From contig CAZSAT010000055.1 of the NCBI GenBank assembly GCA_964604675.1, positions 1-45,626 on the forward strand: 45,626 nt of DNA, read 5' to 3'. Position 1 is the first letter of the stretch; every line of letters starts with the position of its first letter. The notes under the pieces were generated by a model. It did no database searches. It was not told the DNA's origin and saw nothing but the letters and a program-made list of their open reading frames with translations. This document shows, piece by piece, positions 17,400 through 25,358 of the stretch. A program made the translations under genes and the position numbers. Source of the stretch: CAZSAT01 sp964604675 (GTDB lineage Bacteria > Myxococcota_A > UBA796 > CAJQPC01).

Positions 17400-18026
17400 T
17401 CAGTCCTTGTCCGGTGGGGCGGTCGGCTCGGTTCGGAAGAGGGAACGGTGGGCCACGCGCACGAGCTCGCGCACGCGGCGGGCGTAGGAGGCGTCGTCGG
17501 GGAGCACGGCCTCGCCGACCTGGGTGAAGGCGAAGGTGGCCACGGTCTGGCTGACCACGTGCATCACCCAGGCCTCGGGATCGAGGTCGGCGTAGACCAC
17601 GCCTTCCTTCTGGCCCCGACGGATGTAGTCGGTCACCAGGTTCATCCACGGGGAGAGGTGCTGCTCCATGCGCGCCCTCATCTCGGCGGGGTGGTCGAGC
17701 ACCTCGCGGAGCAGGAGGCGCGCCCGGTCGGGGTCTTCCTGGAAGAAGCTCAACACCTCGTCGAGGGCGGCCTCGAAGCGGTTCTCACCGCTTGTGGCCG
17801 CCGCGAGGATCTGGGGCACCACGTCCTTCCAGCTCCCGAGCAGATCGTCGACCACCCCCAGACGCAGCGCGGTCTTGGACTTGAAGTGGTAGAGCAGGCT
17901 GGGCTTGGCGATGCCCACGGCGTCGGACACCGCCTGCAGGCTGGTGGCGCCGAAGCCGCGCTCGGCGAAGAGCCGCATGGCCTCGTCGAGGATCCGTCGA
18001 CGCATGTCGGGAGGTGCTTGACCCAT
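17400..18026 (-). CDS. TetR-family regulator of the fatty-acid operon
   Basis: The 208-residue protein has an N-terminal TetR helix-turn-helix (TSLQAVSDAVGIAKPSLLYHF, about residues 27-47) and a variable helical ligand domain. ATG 18026 is preferred; a TTG at 18062 would place the palindromic operator inside the coding region. It leads the fatty-acid operon and probably represses it until an acyl-CoA binds, as FadR/PsrA-type TetR proteins do (inference). The 14-bp palindrome just upstream is the likely binding site. Confidence 0.85.
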   Translation of the reverse strand: MGQAPPDMRRRILDEAMRLFAERGFGATSLQAVSDAVGIAKPSLLYHFKSKTALRLGVVDDLLGSWKDVVPQILAAATSGENRFEAALDEVLSFFQEDPDRARLLLREVLDHPAEMRARMEQHLSPWMNLVTDYIRRGQKEGVVYADLDPEAWVMHVVSQTVATFAFTQVGEAVLPDDASYARRVRELVRVAHRSLFRTEPTAPPDKD

Positions 18027-18040
18027 TGGTCGATGGTTAT

Positions 18041-18054
18041 CTACCAAGTGGTAG
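18041..18054. promoter_or_regulatory. Candidate TetR operator, 6-2-6 palindrome
   Basis: CTACCA-AG-TGGTAG is a perfect inverted repeat 15 bp upstream of the TetR ATG and overlaps a possible -10 (TAGATA, 18043-18038, minus strand). It lies in the divergent gap to the small exported protein at 18105 and could control both directions. Confidence 0.55.
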
Positions 18055-18091
18055 GCAGGCAACTACCGCGTGGATTCTTGACAGCCGCGGA

Positions 18092-18097
18092 TAGGAT
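18092..18097 (+). promoter_or_regulatory. Leaderless-type -10 element (TAGGAT)
   Basis: TAGGAT ends 7 bases before ATG 18105, and no convincing Shine-Dalgarno is present. The spacing would put transcription start at or next to the start codon and favours 18105 over the ATG at 18096. Confidence 0.4.
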
Positions 18098-18104
18098 GGC
18101 CTCC

Positions 18105-18587
18105 ATGCCGTGGATGCTGGTCAGCGCAGCCCTCGCCCACCCGGTGGAGGGGACCTGGGTGCTCGACGCATCGACCGAGGAGGTGCGCGCCACCCTCGAC
18201 GACGCCACGGCGCGGGCCACCGCCGAGTTCAACTTCCTGATCCGCCCGGTCGCGCGGCAGGTCCTGGGGCGCGCCACGAACCTCTGCGGGGTCTACGCCA
18301 TCGCCATGCAGGGGCAGTTCGAGCTGCGCTGCGACGACAACACCCCCTTGGTGCGACCGCTGGGTCGCGAGCGGACGTCGACGGTGCCGGCCGATGGCAG
18401 CGAACCCTTCGAGCACGTCCTCGTCTTGGAGGATCAGGCGGCGCGTCTCACGCTGTATGGGGAGCACGGGGAGCGGAGGAACGTGTACGCGGCCGACGGC
18501 GATCGGCTGACGCTGCACGCGGAGGTGGTGTCGACCTGGCTCGACACCCCCATGACCTGGACGCTCTCGTACCGGCGCGCACCGTGA
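18105..18587 (+). CDS. Small exported protein of unknown function
   Basis: This 160-residue protein starts with a very short signal (MPWMLVSAALA), then HPVEGTW. The mature part alternates a helical segment (LDDATARATAEFNFLIRPVA) with predicted beta strands and ends PMTWTLSYRR, loosely like a lipocalin or calycin. Two cysteines (in NLCGVY and LRCDDN) could form a disulfide. I do not recognise the family. It is divergent from the fatty-acid operon, and its stop overlaps the GTG of the fusion gene (GTGA), so the two are translated together. Confidence 0.7.
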   Translation: MPWMLVSAALAHPVEGTWVLDASTEEVRATLDDATARATAEFNFLIRPVARQVLGRATNLCGVYAIAMQGQFELRCDDNTPLVRPLGRERTSTVPADGSEPFEHVLVLEDQAARLTLYGEHGERRNVYAADGDRLTLHAEVVSTWLDTPMTWTLSYRRAP

Positions 18588-20938
18588 GCCTCACCCCGAA
18601 CGCACGGGAGCTCGCGGCGCGCGCCGCCGACGCCGCGATCGCCGAGGTCAAGGCCGCCTCACGGGACAAGCTGCGGCGGGTGCAGCAGGCGGTGACGCCG
18701 CCGCTGACGAACGCGGAGCTGTCGGCGGGGCTGGGGGTCCCGGATCGGGAGGTGGGGCGCTGGGTGAGCGAGGCCCCACGGCTGCGACGGTCCCGTCCCG
18801 GCACGGAGGTTCGCGCCTTGCTCGACGCACTCCTCGCGGGGGATCTCTTCCTGGCCGTCTTGCCGACGGACGAGCGTCGACAGCTGTTGCTCTGCGTCGA
18901 GCAGGACGTGCCTTGGCTGTCGTCGGCCTTCGAGGTGGTCAACCTCGGCGGCGTGGAGGTGCCGGCTCGGCGGGAGGTCCGCTCCGCCGGATGGGACGAC
19001 GACGGCATGTGGGACCTCTTTGCCGCCACACCCTCCCAGGAGCGGGAGCCCGTGGCCGCCGAGGGGCGCCTGTGTGGAAGAGCCTTGCCCTGGCTGGGCC
19101 TCGGCTGCATGCGGCTGTCGACCGACGGGCGGCCCGACGACGAGGCCGGCATCGCGCGCGTGCGGGCCGCACTGGACGCCGGCGTGCGCTTGCTGGACAC
19201 GGCGGACGTGTATTGCCTGGACGAGGACGATCGCGGGCACAACGAGCGCTTGCTGCGCGACGCGCTGGCGGGCTGGGATGGGCCACGGGACGAGGTGCTG
19301 GTCGCGACCAAGGTGGGGCTGGTCCGGCCCAAGGGACGCTGGATCCCGAATGCAAGGCCTGCCTGGCTGCGGAAGGCCGTAGAGGGCTGCCTGCGCGATC
19401 AGGGTGTGGACCAGCTCCAGCTCGTCCAGCTCCATGTCGCCGACCCCCAGGTGCCGCTCGCCGACTCGTTGGGCGAGCTCGCGGCGATGCAGGAGGAAGG
19501 GCTGATCGCGGCGGTGGGCGCGTGCAACCTCGGCCCGGCGGAGCTCGAAGAGGCACTGCGCGTGGTGCCCTTGGCGTCGCTCCAGGTGAAGGCCAACGTG
19601 TTCGACGCCGCTTCGTTCCGTAATGGTGTGTTGAGCCGCGCCTTCGCCCTGGGGGTGCCGCTGCTTGCTCACTCGCCTCTGGGTGGTCATCGAGCGGTTG
19701 GTCGAGTGAGCCGCGACGCGGTGCTTCAGCGTGTCGGCGAGAAGCACGGTGTGTCGCCTCACGTCGTGGCGCTCGGTTGGTTGATGGGCATGGGGCTGTT
19801 CCCCCTGGTGGGCGTGCGGCGCGCTGAGAGCCTCGACGACAGCCTGAAGGCGCTGCGGCTGGTGCTGGATGCCGACGATGTGGCGGCGCTGGACGGGCGA
19901 CGCGACTGGATGTCCGACGCTCGGCGCAGCCTGACCGTGCCCAGCCAGGAGGTCGTGCTGATCAGCGGGTCACCGGCCGCGGGCAAGACGAGCAGCGTCG
20001 CGCCCCTGCTCGCCCGTGGCTACGTGCGCCTCAACCGCGACGAAGAGGGTGGTCGCATCGCGGACCTGGAGCCCAAGCTGAAGGCGGCCCTCGAAGACGG
20101 CCAGCGGGTGGTGATGGACAACACGTACGCCACGCCGAAGTCGCGGGCAGGGGCGGTCGCCGTGGCGCGGGCGGCGGGGGTCGCGGTGCGCGTGATCCAC
20201 CTCGAGACCTCCCGCGCGGACTGCAACGTGAACGCCACCTGGCGGCTGCTCGAGCGCTTCGGTCGCTTGCTCGACCCCGAGGAGCTGAAGCAGGCCGGCA
20301 AGGAGCATCCGAACTTCTTTCCGCCGCGCGCGATCGGCAGCTACTGGGATCGGCTGACGCCGCCCGACGTGAGCGAGGGCTTCGCGTCGGTCGAGCGCCG
20401 CGGGTTCTGGCGCCGATGGCCACGTCGCTACCAGGGCCGGGCCGTGATCTTCGACTACGACGGCACCCTCCGAGAGAGCACCGGGCGCGTGCCCTGGCCG
20501 ACCCGCGCGGACGAGGTCCGCATCCCCGAGGGGCGCCGCGAGGTGCTCGACGCCCTCGTGGCGGCCGGCTGGCCGCTCTTCGGCATCTCCAACCAGGGCC
20601 AGATCTCCGGGGGGTCGATGACCGTGGAGCAGGCCAGCGCGATCTTCGACCACACCAACACCTTGCTCGGTCACGACATCCCGGTGAGCTTCTGTCCTCA
20701 CCCCTACAGGGGCTACCAGTGCTGGTGCCGGAAGCCGATGCCGGGCTTTGGCGTGGCCTTGATCCGGCAGCACGAGCTGGACCCGTCGCGCTGCTGGTAC
20801 GTGGGCGACCGGAAGACCGACGAGCAGTTCGCCCACGCCTGTGGCTTCTCGTTCGCCTGGGCGGAGGCCTTCTTCGAGAACGGCTGGCAGGCGCTGCTGG
20901 CCGACGAGCGGGCGGGCGGTCCGAGCCTCCCGGCGTAG
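18584..20938 (+). CDS. Aldo/keto reductase fused to polynucleotide kinase and HAD phosphatase (PNKP-like)
   Basis: The 784-residue protein combines three activities. Residues 1-165 are a poorly recognised region with an HTH-like stretch (LTNAELSAGLGVPDREVGRWV spans it). Residues ~165-440 are an aldo/keto reductase: DTADVY near 204, VATKVG near 242, and a His-containing VQLHVADP near 280. Residues ~450-610 are a P-loop polynucleotide kinase: GSPAAGKTS near 460, NRDE like the T4 Pnkp NRDD, MDNT, and FFPPRA...EGF. Residues ~615-784 are a HAD phosphatase: FDYDGTL near 622, ISNQGQ, a zinc-type CPHPYRGYQCWCRKP and VGDRKTDEQFA. The kinase-then-HAD order is that of T4 Pnkp. The last domain could instead be HisB/GmhB-like. 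GTG 18584 is coupled to the preceding stop. The protein may process nucleic-acid ends or phosphorylated sugars; why an oxidoreductase is attached is unknown. Confidence 0.8.
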   Translation: MSLTPNARELAARAADAAIAEVKAASRDKLRRVQQAVTPPLTNAELSAGLGVPDREVGRWVSEAPRLRRSRPGTEVRALLDALLAGDLFLAVLPTDERRQLLLCVEQDVPWLSSAFEVVNLGGVEVPARREVRSAGWDDDGMWDLFAATPSQEREPVAAEGRLCGRALPWLGLGCMRLSTDGRPDDEAGIARVRAALDAGVRLLDTADVYCLDEDDRGHNERLLRDALAGWDGPRDEVLVATKVGLVRPKGRWIPNARPAWLRKAVEGCLRDQGVDQLQLVQLHVADPQVPLADSLGELAAMQEEGLIAAVGACNLGPAELEEALRVVPLASLQVKANVFDAASFRNGVLSRAFALGVPLLAHSPLGGHRAVGRVSRDAVLQRVGEKHGVSPHVVALGWLMGMGLFPLVGVRRAESLDDSLKALRLVLDADDVAALDGRRDWMSDARRSLTVPSQEVVLISGSPAAGKTSSVAPLLARGYVRLNRDEEGGRIADLEPKLKAALEDGQRVVMDNTYATPKSRAGAVAVARAAGVAVRVIHLETSRADCNVNATWRLLERFGRLLDPEELKQAGKEHPNFFPPRAIGSYWDRLTPPDVSEGFASVERRGFWRRWPRRYQGRAVIFDYDGTLRESTGRVPWPTRADEVRIPEGRREVLDALVAAGWPLFGISNQGQISGGSMTVEQASAIFDHTNTLLGHDIPVSFCPHPYRGYQCWCRKPMPGFGVALIRQHELDPSRCWYVGDRKTDEQFAHACGFSFAWAEAFFENGWQALLADERAGGPSLPA

Positions 20939-20941
20939 CAT
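20936..20941 (+). promoter_or_regulatory. Leaderless-type -10 element (TAGCAT)
   Basis: TAGCAT, sharing the stop codon of the upstream gene, ends 6 bases before ATG 20948. It may give the membrane protein its own leaderless transcript. Overlap with a stop codon makes chance occurrence easier. Confidence 0.3.
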
Positions 20942-20947
20942 CGGTGG

Positions 20948-22696
20948 ATGCGGGACCGAAGCCTCGTCGCGGCGCTGGTCTCCGTCGAGGCGCTGGCCAC
21001 GGCGGGGGACGTGTTGCTGGGGCCCTATGCGCGGGTCCACTGGGAAGAGCGCTTCAACGCACGCCAGGGCGTGCAGGTGCTCTGCGGGCACCTCGATCAG
21101 GTGTTGGAGCTGCAGTACCGCACCTTCTGCGGCGGCTGCACGGTGGAGGCGCTGGCGTCGGTGCCCCTGTTCTCGCTCTTCGGGCCGACCACGCTCGCCT
21201 GGAAGCTCGTGCCGGTGGCCTTCCACCTGATCACGGTGGCCACCGGCGCGTGGCTCGCGCTGCACGCGGCCGGACGCAAGGCGGCGGTGGTGTTCGTCGC
21301 GTTGATGGCGGCGGCGCCGGGCTTCTACCGGGAGCTCTCGTTGCTCGGCTGGGGCAACCACGCCGAGTCCAGCGCGCTGACCTTGTTGGCGGCCTGCCTG
21401 GTGGTCCGGGGCGTGGGCGGGGCCGCGCTGGCGGGGCTCGTGGCGGGCCTCGGCCTGTGGTTCTGCCACACCTCTGCCTACGGGGTGCCCGCGCTGGCTG
21501 CGGTCGCCCTGGCGGGCGGCGTCAGCCGGCTGGTGGCCTTCGGGGTGGGCCTGCCCTTGGGCTTGCAGCCCTTGCGTGCCTACTTCGAGGCGCGACCCGA
21601 GGCGCAGGCCTGGAGCGAGGACCACTTCGGAGGTCTGGAGGTCGCACCCCCCGGGAAGCTCCTGGACTGGTTGGGCGGGGACTACCTCCGTTGGGGCCTC
21701 TGGGACCCGAAGGACTACGGGGAGGTGGCTGGGGGCTGGTGGTGGCTCGCTCTGTGGTGGCTCGCGGGGTGGGGAGCCTGGAAGGCCCCGCGGCGCTTCG
21801 CGCCCTTGGCGGTGGTGGCCCTCGTGGCGGCCTACGGCTTGCGCTTCGATCTCTGGAAGCACCTGCCTGACGCGCCGGATCAGCCCTTCTTGAACCTGCG
21901 CTACCTCGCTCCCCTGGTGCCCCTCTTGATGCTGTGCGCGGCAGCCCGTGCCCGATGGCTCGCCCTGCCGCTGGTGGTCTTCGGGATCGGCCAGCGGGTG
22001 GCGATCTGGGAGCAGGTGCAGGTCCAGCGGCTCGACCAGCGGGTCTACGCCCACGACGGCTGGCCGGATGCCGCGGTGCCTTCCGGTCAGCCGCCACAGC
22101 GAGACCGGCGGCGCTGGGGGCGGGCGAGCGACGTGCAGGCTGCAGCCGCCTACCTCGAGGCGCACAGCGATGGCCTGGCCGAGTGCCGCCTCGACCACCT
22201 GTTCGAGCTGGGCCGGCGCATGGGCCTGGCGCTCTCACTGGAGCCAGACGCCCTCTCCGAGGGCCTGCGAGCGTTCGACGAGGACCCGCTGGAGGAGCGC
22301 TTCGTCGCAGATGGGGTCGCGAAGGCGTTGGTCCGCGAGGATGGCTCGGACTGGGGGGGCTGGCCACCGCTGACGCCGCTCGGTGACCTGGAGGACGCGG
22401 TCGCCGAGGCGCTGGCACGCCGGGTGGCCCGGCACCTCGACGACCGCCCGATCGACGCCAGCGCGCGCGGCTGGTGCGAAGGGCGCGGGGAGGCCTGGGT
22501 GCGCCAGGTCACCGGGGACGGTGCGCACCCGCCGTCGGAGGTCGCTTGGCCCGACGAGCCGGGTTGCAGCACCCTCGCGGGGGGCGTGGGGTGGGCCTGG
22601 CCTCGGTACGTCGGGTGCGACGTCGTCCCCTTCAGCGAGCCCGGCGTGGAGCGCTGGTGGGGCGCCTCGTGTCGGCTCCACCGTGGAGGGCCGTAG
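20948..22696 (+). CDS. Polytopic membrane protein, glycosyltransferase-39-like topology
   Basis: The 582-residue protein has about eight to ten hydrophobic segments in its first ~360 residues (for example WLALHAAGRKAAVVFVALMA and LAGLVAGLGLWFCH) and then a ~220-residue soluble C-terminal part. The early acidic/aromatic pattern (RVHWEERFN...GH) and the multi-pass layout recall GT-C/GT39-type transferases, which use polyprenyl-linked sugars. I see no diagnostic catalytic motif, so this is a topology-based suggestion. It follows the fusion gene after 9 bp. Confidence 0.7.
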   Translation: MRDRSLVAALVSVEALATAGDVLLGPYARVHWEERFNARQGVQVLCGHLDQVLELQYRTFCGGCTVEALASVPLFSLFGPTTLAWKLVPVAFHLITVATGAWLALHAAGRKAAVVFVALMAAAPGFYRELSLLGWGNHAESSALTLLAACLVVRGVGGAALAGLVAGLGLWFCHTSAYGVPALAAVALAGGVSRLVAFGVGLPLGLQPLRAYFEARPEAQAWSEDHFGGLEVAPPGKLLDWLGGDYLRWGLWDPKDYGEVAGGWWWLALWWLAGWGAWKAPRRFAPLAVVALVAAYGLRFDLWKHLPDAPDQPFLNLRYLAPLVPLLMLCAAARARWLALPLVVFGIGQRVAIWEQVQVQRLDQRVYAHDGWPDAAVPSGQPPQRDRRRWGRASDVQAAAAYLEAHSDGLAECRLDHLFELGRRMGLALSLEPDALSEGLRAFDEDPLEERFVADGVAKALVREDGSDWGGWPPLTPLGDLEDAVAEALARRVARHLDDRPIDASARGWCEGRGEAWVRQVTGDGAHPPSEVAWPDEPGCSTLAGGVGWAWPRYVGCDVVPFSEPGVERWWGASCRLHRGGP

Positions 22697-22735
22697 CGCT
22701 ATCCGGTTACATCGCAGCCCCGGAACGGAGGCTCC

Positions 22736-24412
22736 ATGACCCCGCTTGTCGAGTGCGTGCCCAACTTCTCCGAAGGCCGCGATCCGGTCGTGATCCAGGC
22801 CATCACCGACGCGATCGCGACCGTCGAGGGCGTGGAGCTCCTGGACGTCGATCCGGGACACGCCACCCACCGCACGGTGGTGACCTTCGTCGGGCCGCCC
22901 GACGCCGTGGTCGAGGGAGCCTTCCGCGGCATCGCGGCCGCCCAGCGGTGGATCGACATGCGCACGCACCGGGGCGAGCATGCCCGCATCGGCGCCACCG
23001 ACGTGGTGCCCTTCGTGCCGGTCCGCGGGATCACGATGGAGGAGTGTGCGGCGTTGGCGCGTCGACTCGGAGCGCGGGTCGGCGACGAGCTGGGCATTCC
23101 CGTGTACCACTACGAGGCCGCGGCCACGGTTCCGGAACGTCGGAACCTGGCCGTGGTCCGTGCGGGCGAGGTCGAAGGGCTGGCCGCCAAGCTCGAGCAC
23201 CCGGACTGGGCACCCGATCACGGTCCCTCGACCTTCTCCGAGCAGGTGGCCAGGTCGGGGGCCACGGTCATCGGCGCGCGGCCCTTCCTGATCGCCTTCA
23301 ACATCAACCTGAACACCCGCAACCCTCGCCGCGCGATGAAGATCGCGGCCATGCTGCGCGACAAGGGCATCGCGAAGCGCGACGCCGACGGCGAGCTGCT
23401 CCGCGACTCCGAAGGTCGGATGGTGCGCGCCCCCGGGCTCTTCGGCACGGTGAAGGCCATCGGCTGGTACATCGCCGAGTACGAGCGCTGTCAGATCAGC
23501 ATCAACTTCACCAACCACCTCGTCGATCCGGTGCACGTGGTGGTGGAGGCGGCGCGTCGGCTCTCGGCCGAACACGGGCTGGTGGTGACGGGCTGCGAGC
23601 TGGTGGGGCTCATCCCGCTCGACGCGTTGACCGCGGCGGGCCGGTACTACCTGGAGCGCCAGGAGATGAGCCCAGGGGTGTCGGAGGCCGAGCTGGTCGC
23701 CACGGCCGTTCGGAGCCTGGGCCTGTCCGAGCTTGCGCCCTTCGACCCCCAGAAGAGCGTGATCGACTACCGCATCGCCGGCGACGGTCCTCTGGTGGCG
23801 CTGAGCGTTCGCGGCTTCACCGACATGCTGGCCAGCGACGCGCCCGCGCCGGGTGGAGGCTCGGTGGCTGCGCTCTGTGGCGCGATGAGCGGTGGGCTGA
23901 GCGCGATGGTGGCCCAGCTGACCACCGGCCAGGGCCGGCTGCAGCCCGACAAGGAGACCTACTACCCGCTGGCAGTCGATGCCCAGCAGGTGCGCGAAGC
24001 CTTCCTGGCGGACGTCGACGCGGACACGGCGGCGTTCGACGGCATCATGGCCGCGATGAAGCTGGCGAAGGGCACGCCCGAGGAGACGGCGGCGCGTCGG
24101 GAGGCCCTGCAGGCGGCCACGCGGGAGGCCATCGAGGTGCCGCTGAGGGTGCTGGAACGCACCGAGTCCGCCCTCCAGCTCGCCGAGACCGCCGCCGCTG
24201 GCAACCAGAGCGCCCGCAGCGACGCCGGTGTGGCGGTGCTGTTGGCCGAGGCCTGCGCGGAAGGCGCCTACTACAACGTGTGCATCAACCTCTCGGGCCT
24301 CCGGGACGCCGACGCGCGGCAGGCCTACCGGTCTCGGGCCGACGCTGCGCTGGAGCGTGTGCTCGCGCAGAGCGGCCGCCTGAGGGCCGCAACGCGCGCG
24401 GCGCTCAGCTGA
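22736..24412 (+). CDS. Bifunctional glutamate formimidoyltransferase / formimidoyl-THF cyclodeaminase
   Basis: The 558-residue protein matches the FTCD layout (mammalian form 541 aa). The N-terminal transferase (~1-325) contains CVPNFSEGRD near 7-16 and the GEHARIGATDVVPF region with its catalytic histidine. The C-terminal cyclodeaminase (~345-558) contains APGGGSVAALCGAMSGGL. It moves the formimino group of formiminoglutamate to tetrahydrofolate and releases ammonia to give methenyl-THF, the last part of histidine degradation. No hutH, hutU or hutI genes are adjacent. CGGAGG lies 8 bases before the ATG. The 3' end overlaps the convergent creatininase gene by 8 bp. Confidence 0.92.
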   Translation: MTPLVECVPNFSEGRDPVVIQAITDAIATVEGVELLDVDPGHATHRTVVTFVGPPDAVVEGAFRGIAAAQRWIDMRTHRGEHARIGATDVVPFVPVRGITMEECAALARRLGARVGDELGIPVYHYEAAATVPERRNLAVVRAGEVEGLAAKLEHPDWAPDHGPSTFSEQVARSGATVIGARPFLIAFNINLNTRNPRRAMKIAAMLRDKGIAKRDADGELLRDSEGRMVRAPGLFGTVKAIGWYIAEYERCQISINFTNHLVDPVHVVVEAARRLSAEHGLVVTGCELVGLIPLDALTAAGRYYLERQEMSPGVSEAELVATAVRSLGLSELAPFDPQKSVIDYRIAGDGPLVALSVRGFTDMLASDAPAPGGGSVAALCGAMSGGLSAMVAQLTTGQGRLQPDKETYYPLAVDAQQVREAFLADVDADTAAFDGIMAAMKLAKGTPEETAARREALQAATREAIEVPLRVLERTESALQLAETAAAGNQSARSDAGVAVLLAEACAEGAYYNVCINLSGLRDADARQAYRSRADAALERVLAQSGRLRAATRAALS

Positions 24413-25358
24413 GCTTGGCGAAGGCGTCGAGCGGCACCGGCGGTGGCGTGAGGCGCCCGCCGAGCGTGAGCCACCGAAGCCACGCCATCATCGGGACGTG
24501 CGGGGCCGCCTCGAAGCTCCGGGTGAGCTCGGCCTCGAACGCGTGCACGATGGCGCTCACGAAGACGTTGCCGGCTTCGCCACTCGCGAGGCGCGGGCAG
24601 CCCGTGTAGCCAGGGTACGGCCGCAGCTGGGTCCAGCCCGCGATGCGTGCGACCGCGGCCAGTTCCTCGCCGAGGCGCCCTGGCACCCAGCGGGCAGCCG
24701 CCTGCAGCCACCCGATGGCCGGCCATGCCGGACAGTCGGGGACCTCGCGGAAGCCCGCGTCCACGCTGTCGGGAGCGAGGTGCAACGCCACCGATGTCTC
24801 GAAGAAGCCCGCGTGGAAGTCCAGCGGCATGCCCGCACGTGCACGCTCTCGGTCGTTCGGATCCTCGATGGTGTCGAACGCGGCGTCGAGCCCCGTGGTG
24901 TCCATCGACACCAGCTCGTCGGTCAAGAGGGCGAAGGGCGCCGCCGCCTGAAGGCCCTGTCGGAGGAGGAAGCGGGCGCCCTCGTAGAGCGCGCGGTTGT
25001 GCAGCGGCGCGCCGTGGAAGGTGAGCAGGACCACGCGCCGAGCGCCGAGCTCGACCAGGCTTCGACAGGCCTCCATCACCGCGGCGACGACCACGCGGTA
25101 CGGGGTGTGTCGGCTTCCCGGTCCGGCGGCGGGGTCGACCCCCACACCGAGCTCACCGATCAGGACATGAGGCCCTGGTTGGCGTCGAGCGAGCTCGCGC
25201 GCCAGGCCGAGGCTGCAGAGGTGGTCGTTCTCGAGGCTCAGGTGGGGCCCGTGGTACTCGACCGGGTTGACGAGCAGCCAGCACGTCCCCCGGGCAACCA
25301 CGTCCCCGAGCGCCCTGCTGGGGAGCGAGCTGAGGGGACGGAGCACCTCAGTCGACAC
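24405..25358 (-). CDS. Creatininase-family amidohydrolase
   Basis: The 317-residue protein has the family's metal-site motif as VNPVEYHGPHLSLENDH (about residues 31-47; usually PxGSxEQHGPHLPLxTD). It also has a later LTFHGAPLHNRALYEGA helix region and GSRHTPYR. The family hydrolyses cyclic or linear amides (creatinine, some cofactor precursors such as MftE substrates). The substrate here is unknown. GTG 25358 overlaps the end of selD by 11 bp, so the two genes share an operon. The acidic and His metal ligands appear intact. Confidence 0.82.
   Translation of the reverse strand: MSTEVLRPLSSLPSRALGDVVARGTCWLLVNPVEYHGPHLSLENDHLCSLGLARELARRQPGPHVLIGELGVGVDPAAGPGSRHTPYRVVVAAVMEACRSLVELGARRVVLLTFHGAPLHNRALYEGARFLLRQGLQAAAPFALLTDELVSMDTTGLDAAFDTIEDPNDRERARAGMPLDFHAGFFETSVALHLAPDSVDAGFREVPDCPAWPAIGWLQAAARWVPGRLGEELAAVARIAGWTQLRPYPGYTGCPRLASGEAGNVFVSAIVHAFEAELTRSFEAAPHVPMMAWLRWLTLGGRLTPPPVPLDAFAKLS

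Noticed and set aside
18027..18062. TTG 18062 as the start of the TetR regulator
   Set aside because: It would put the palindromic operator inside the coding region; ATG 18026 gives a typical TetR N-terminus.
18078..18083. TTGACA as a -35 box for the small exported protein
   Set aside because: It lies only 8 bases before TAGGAT, too close for a sigma-70-type promoter.
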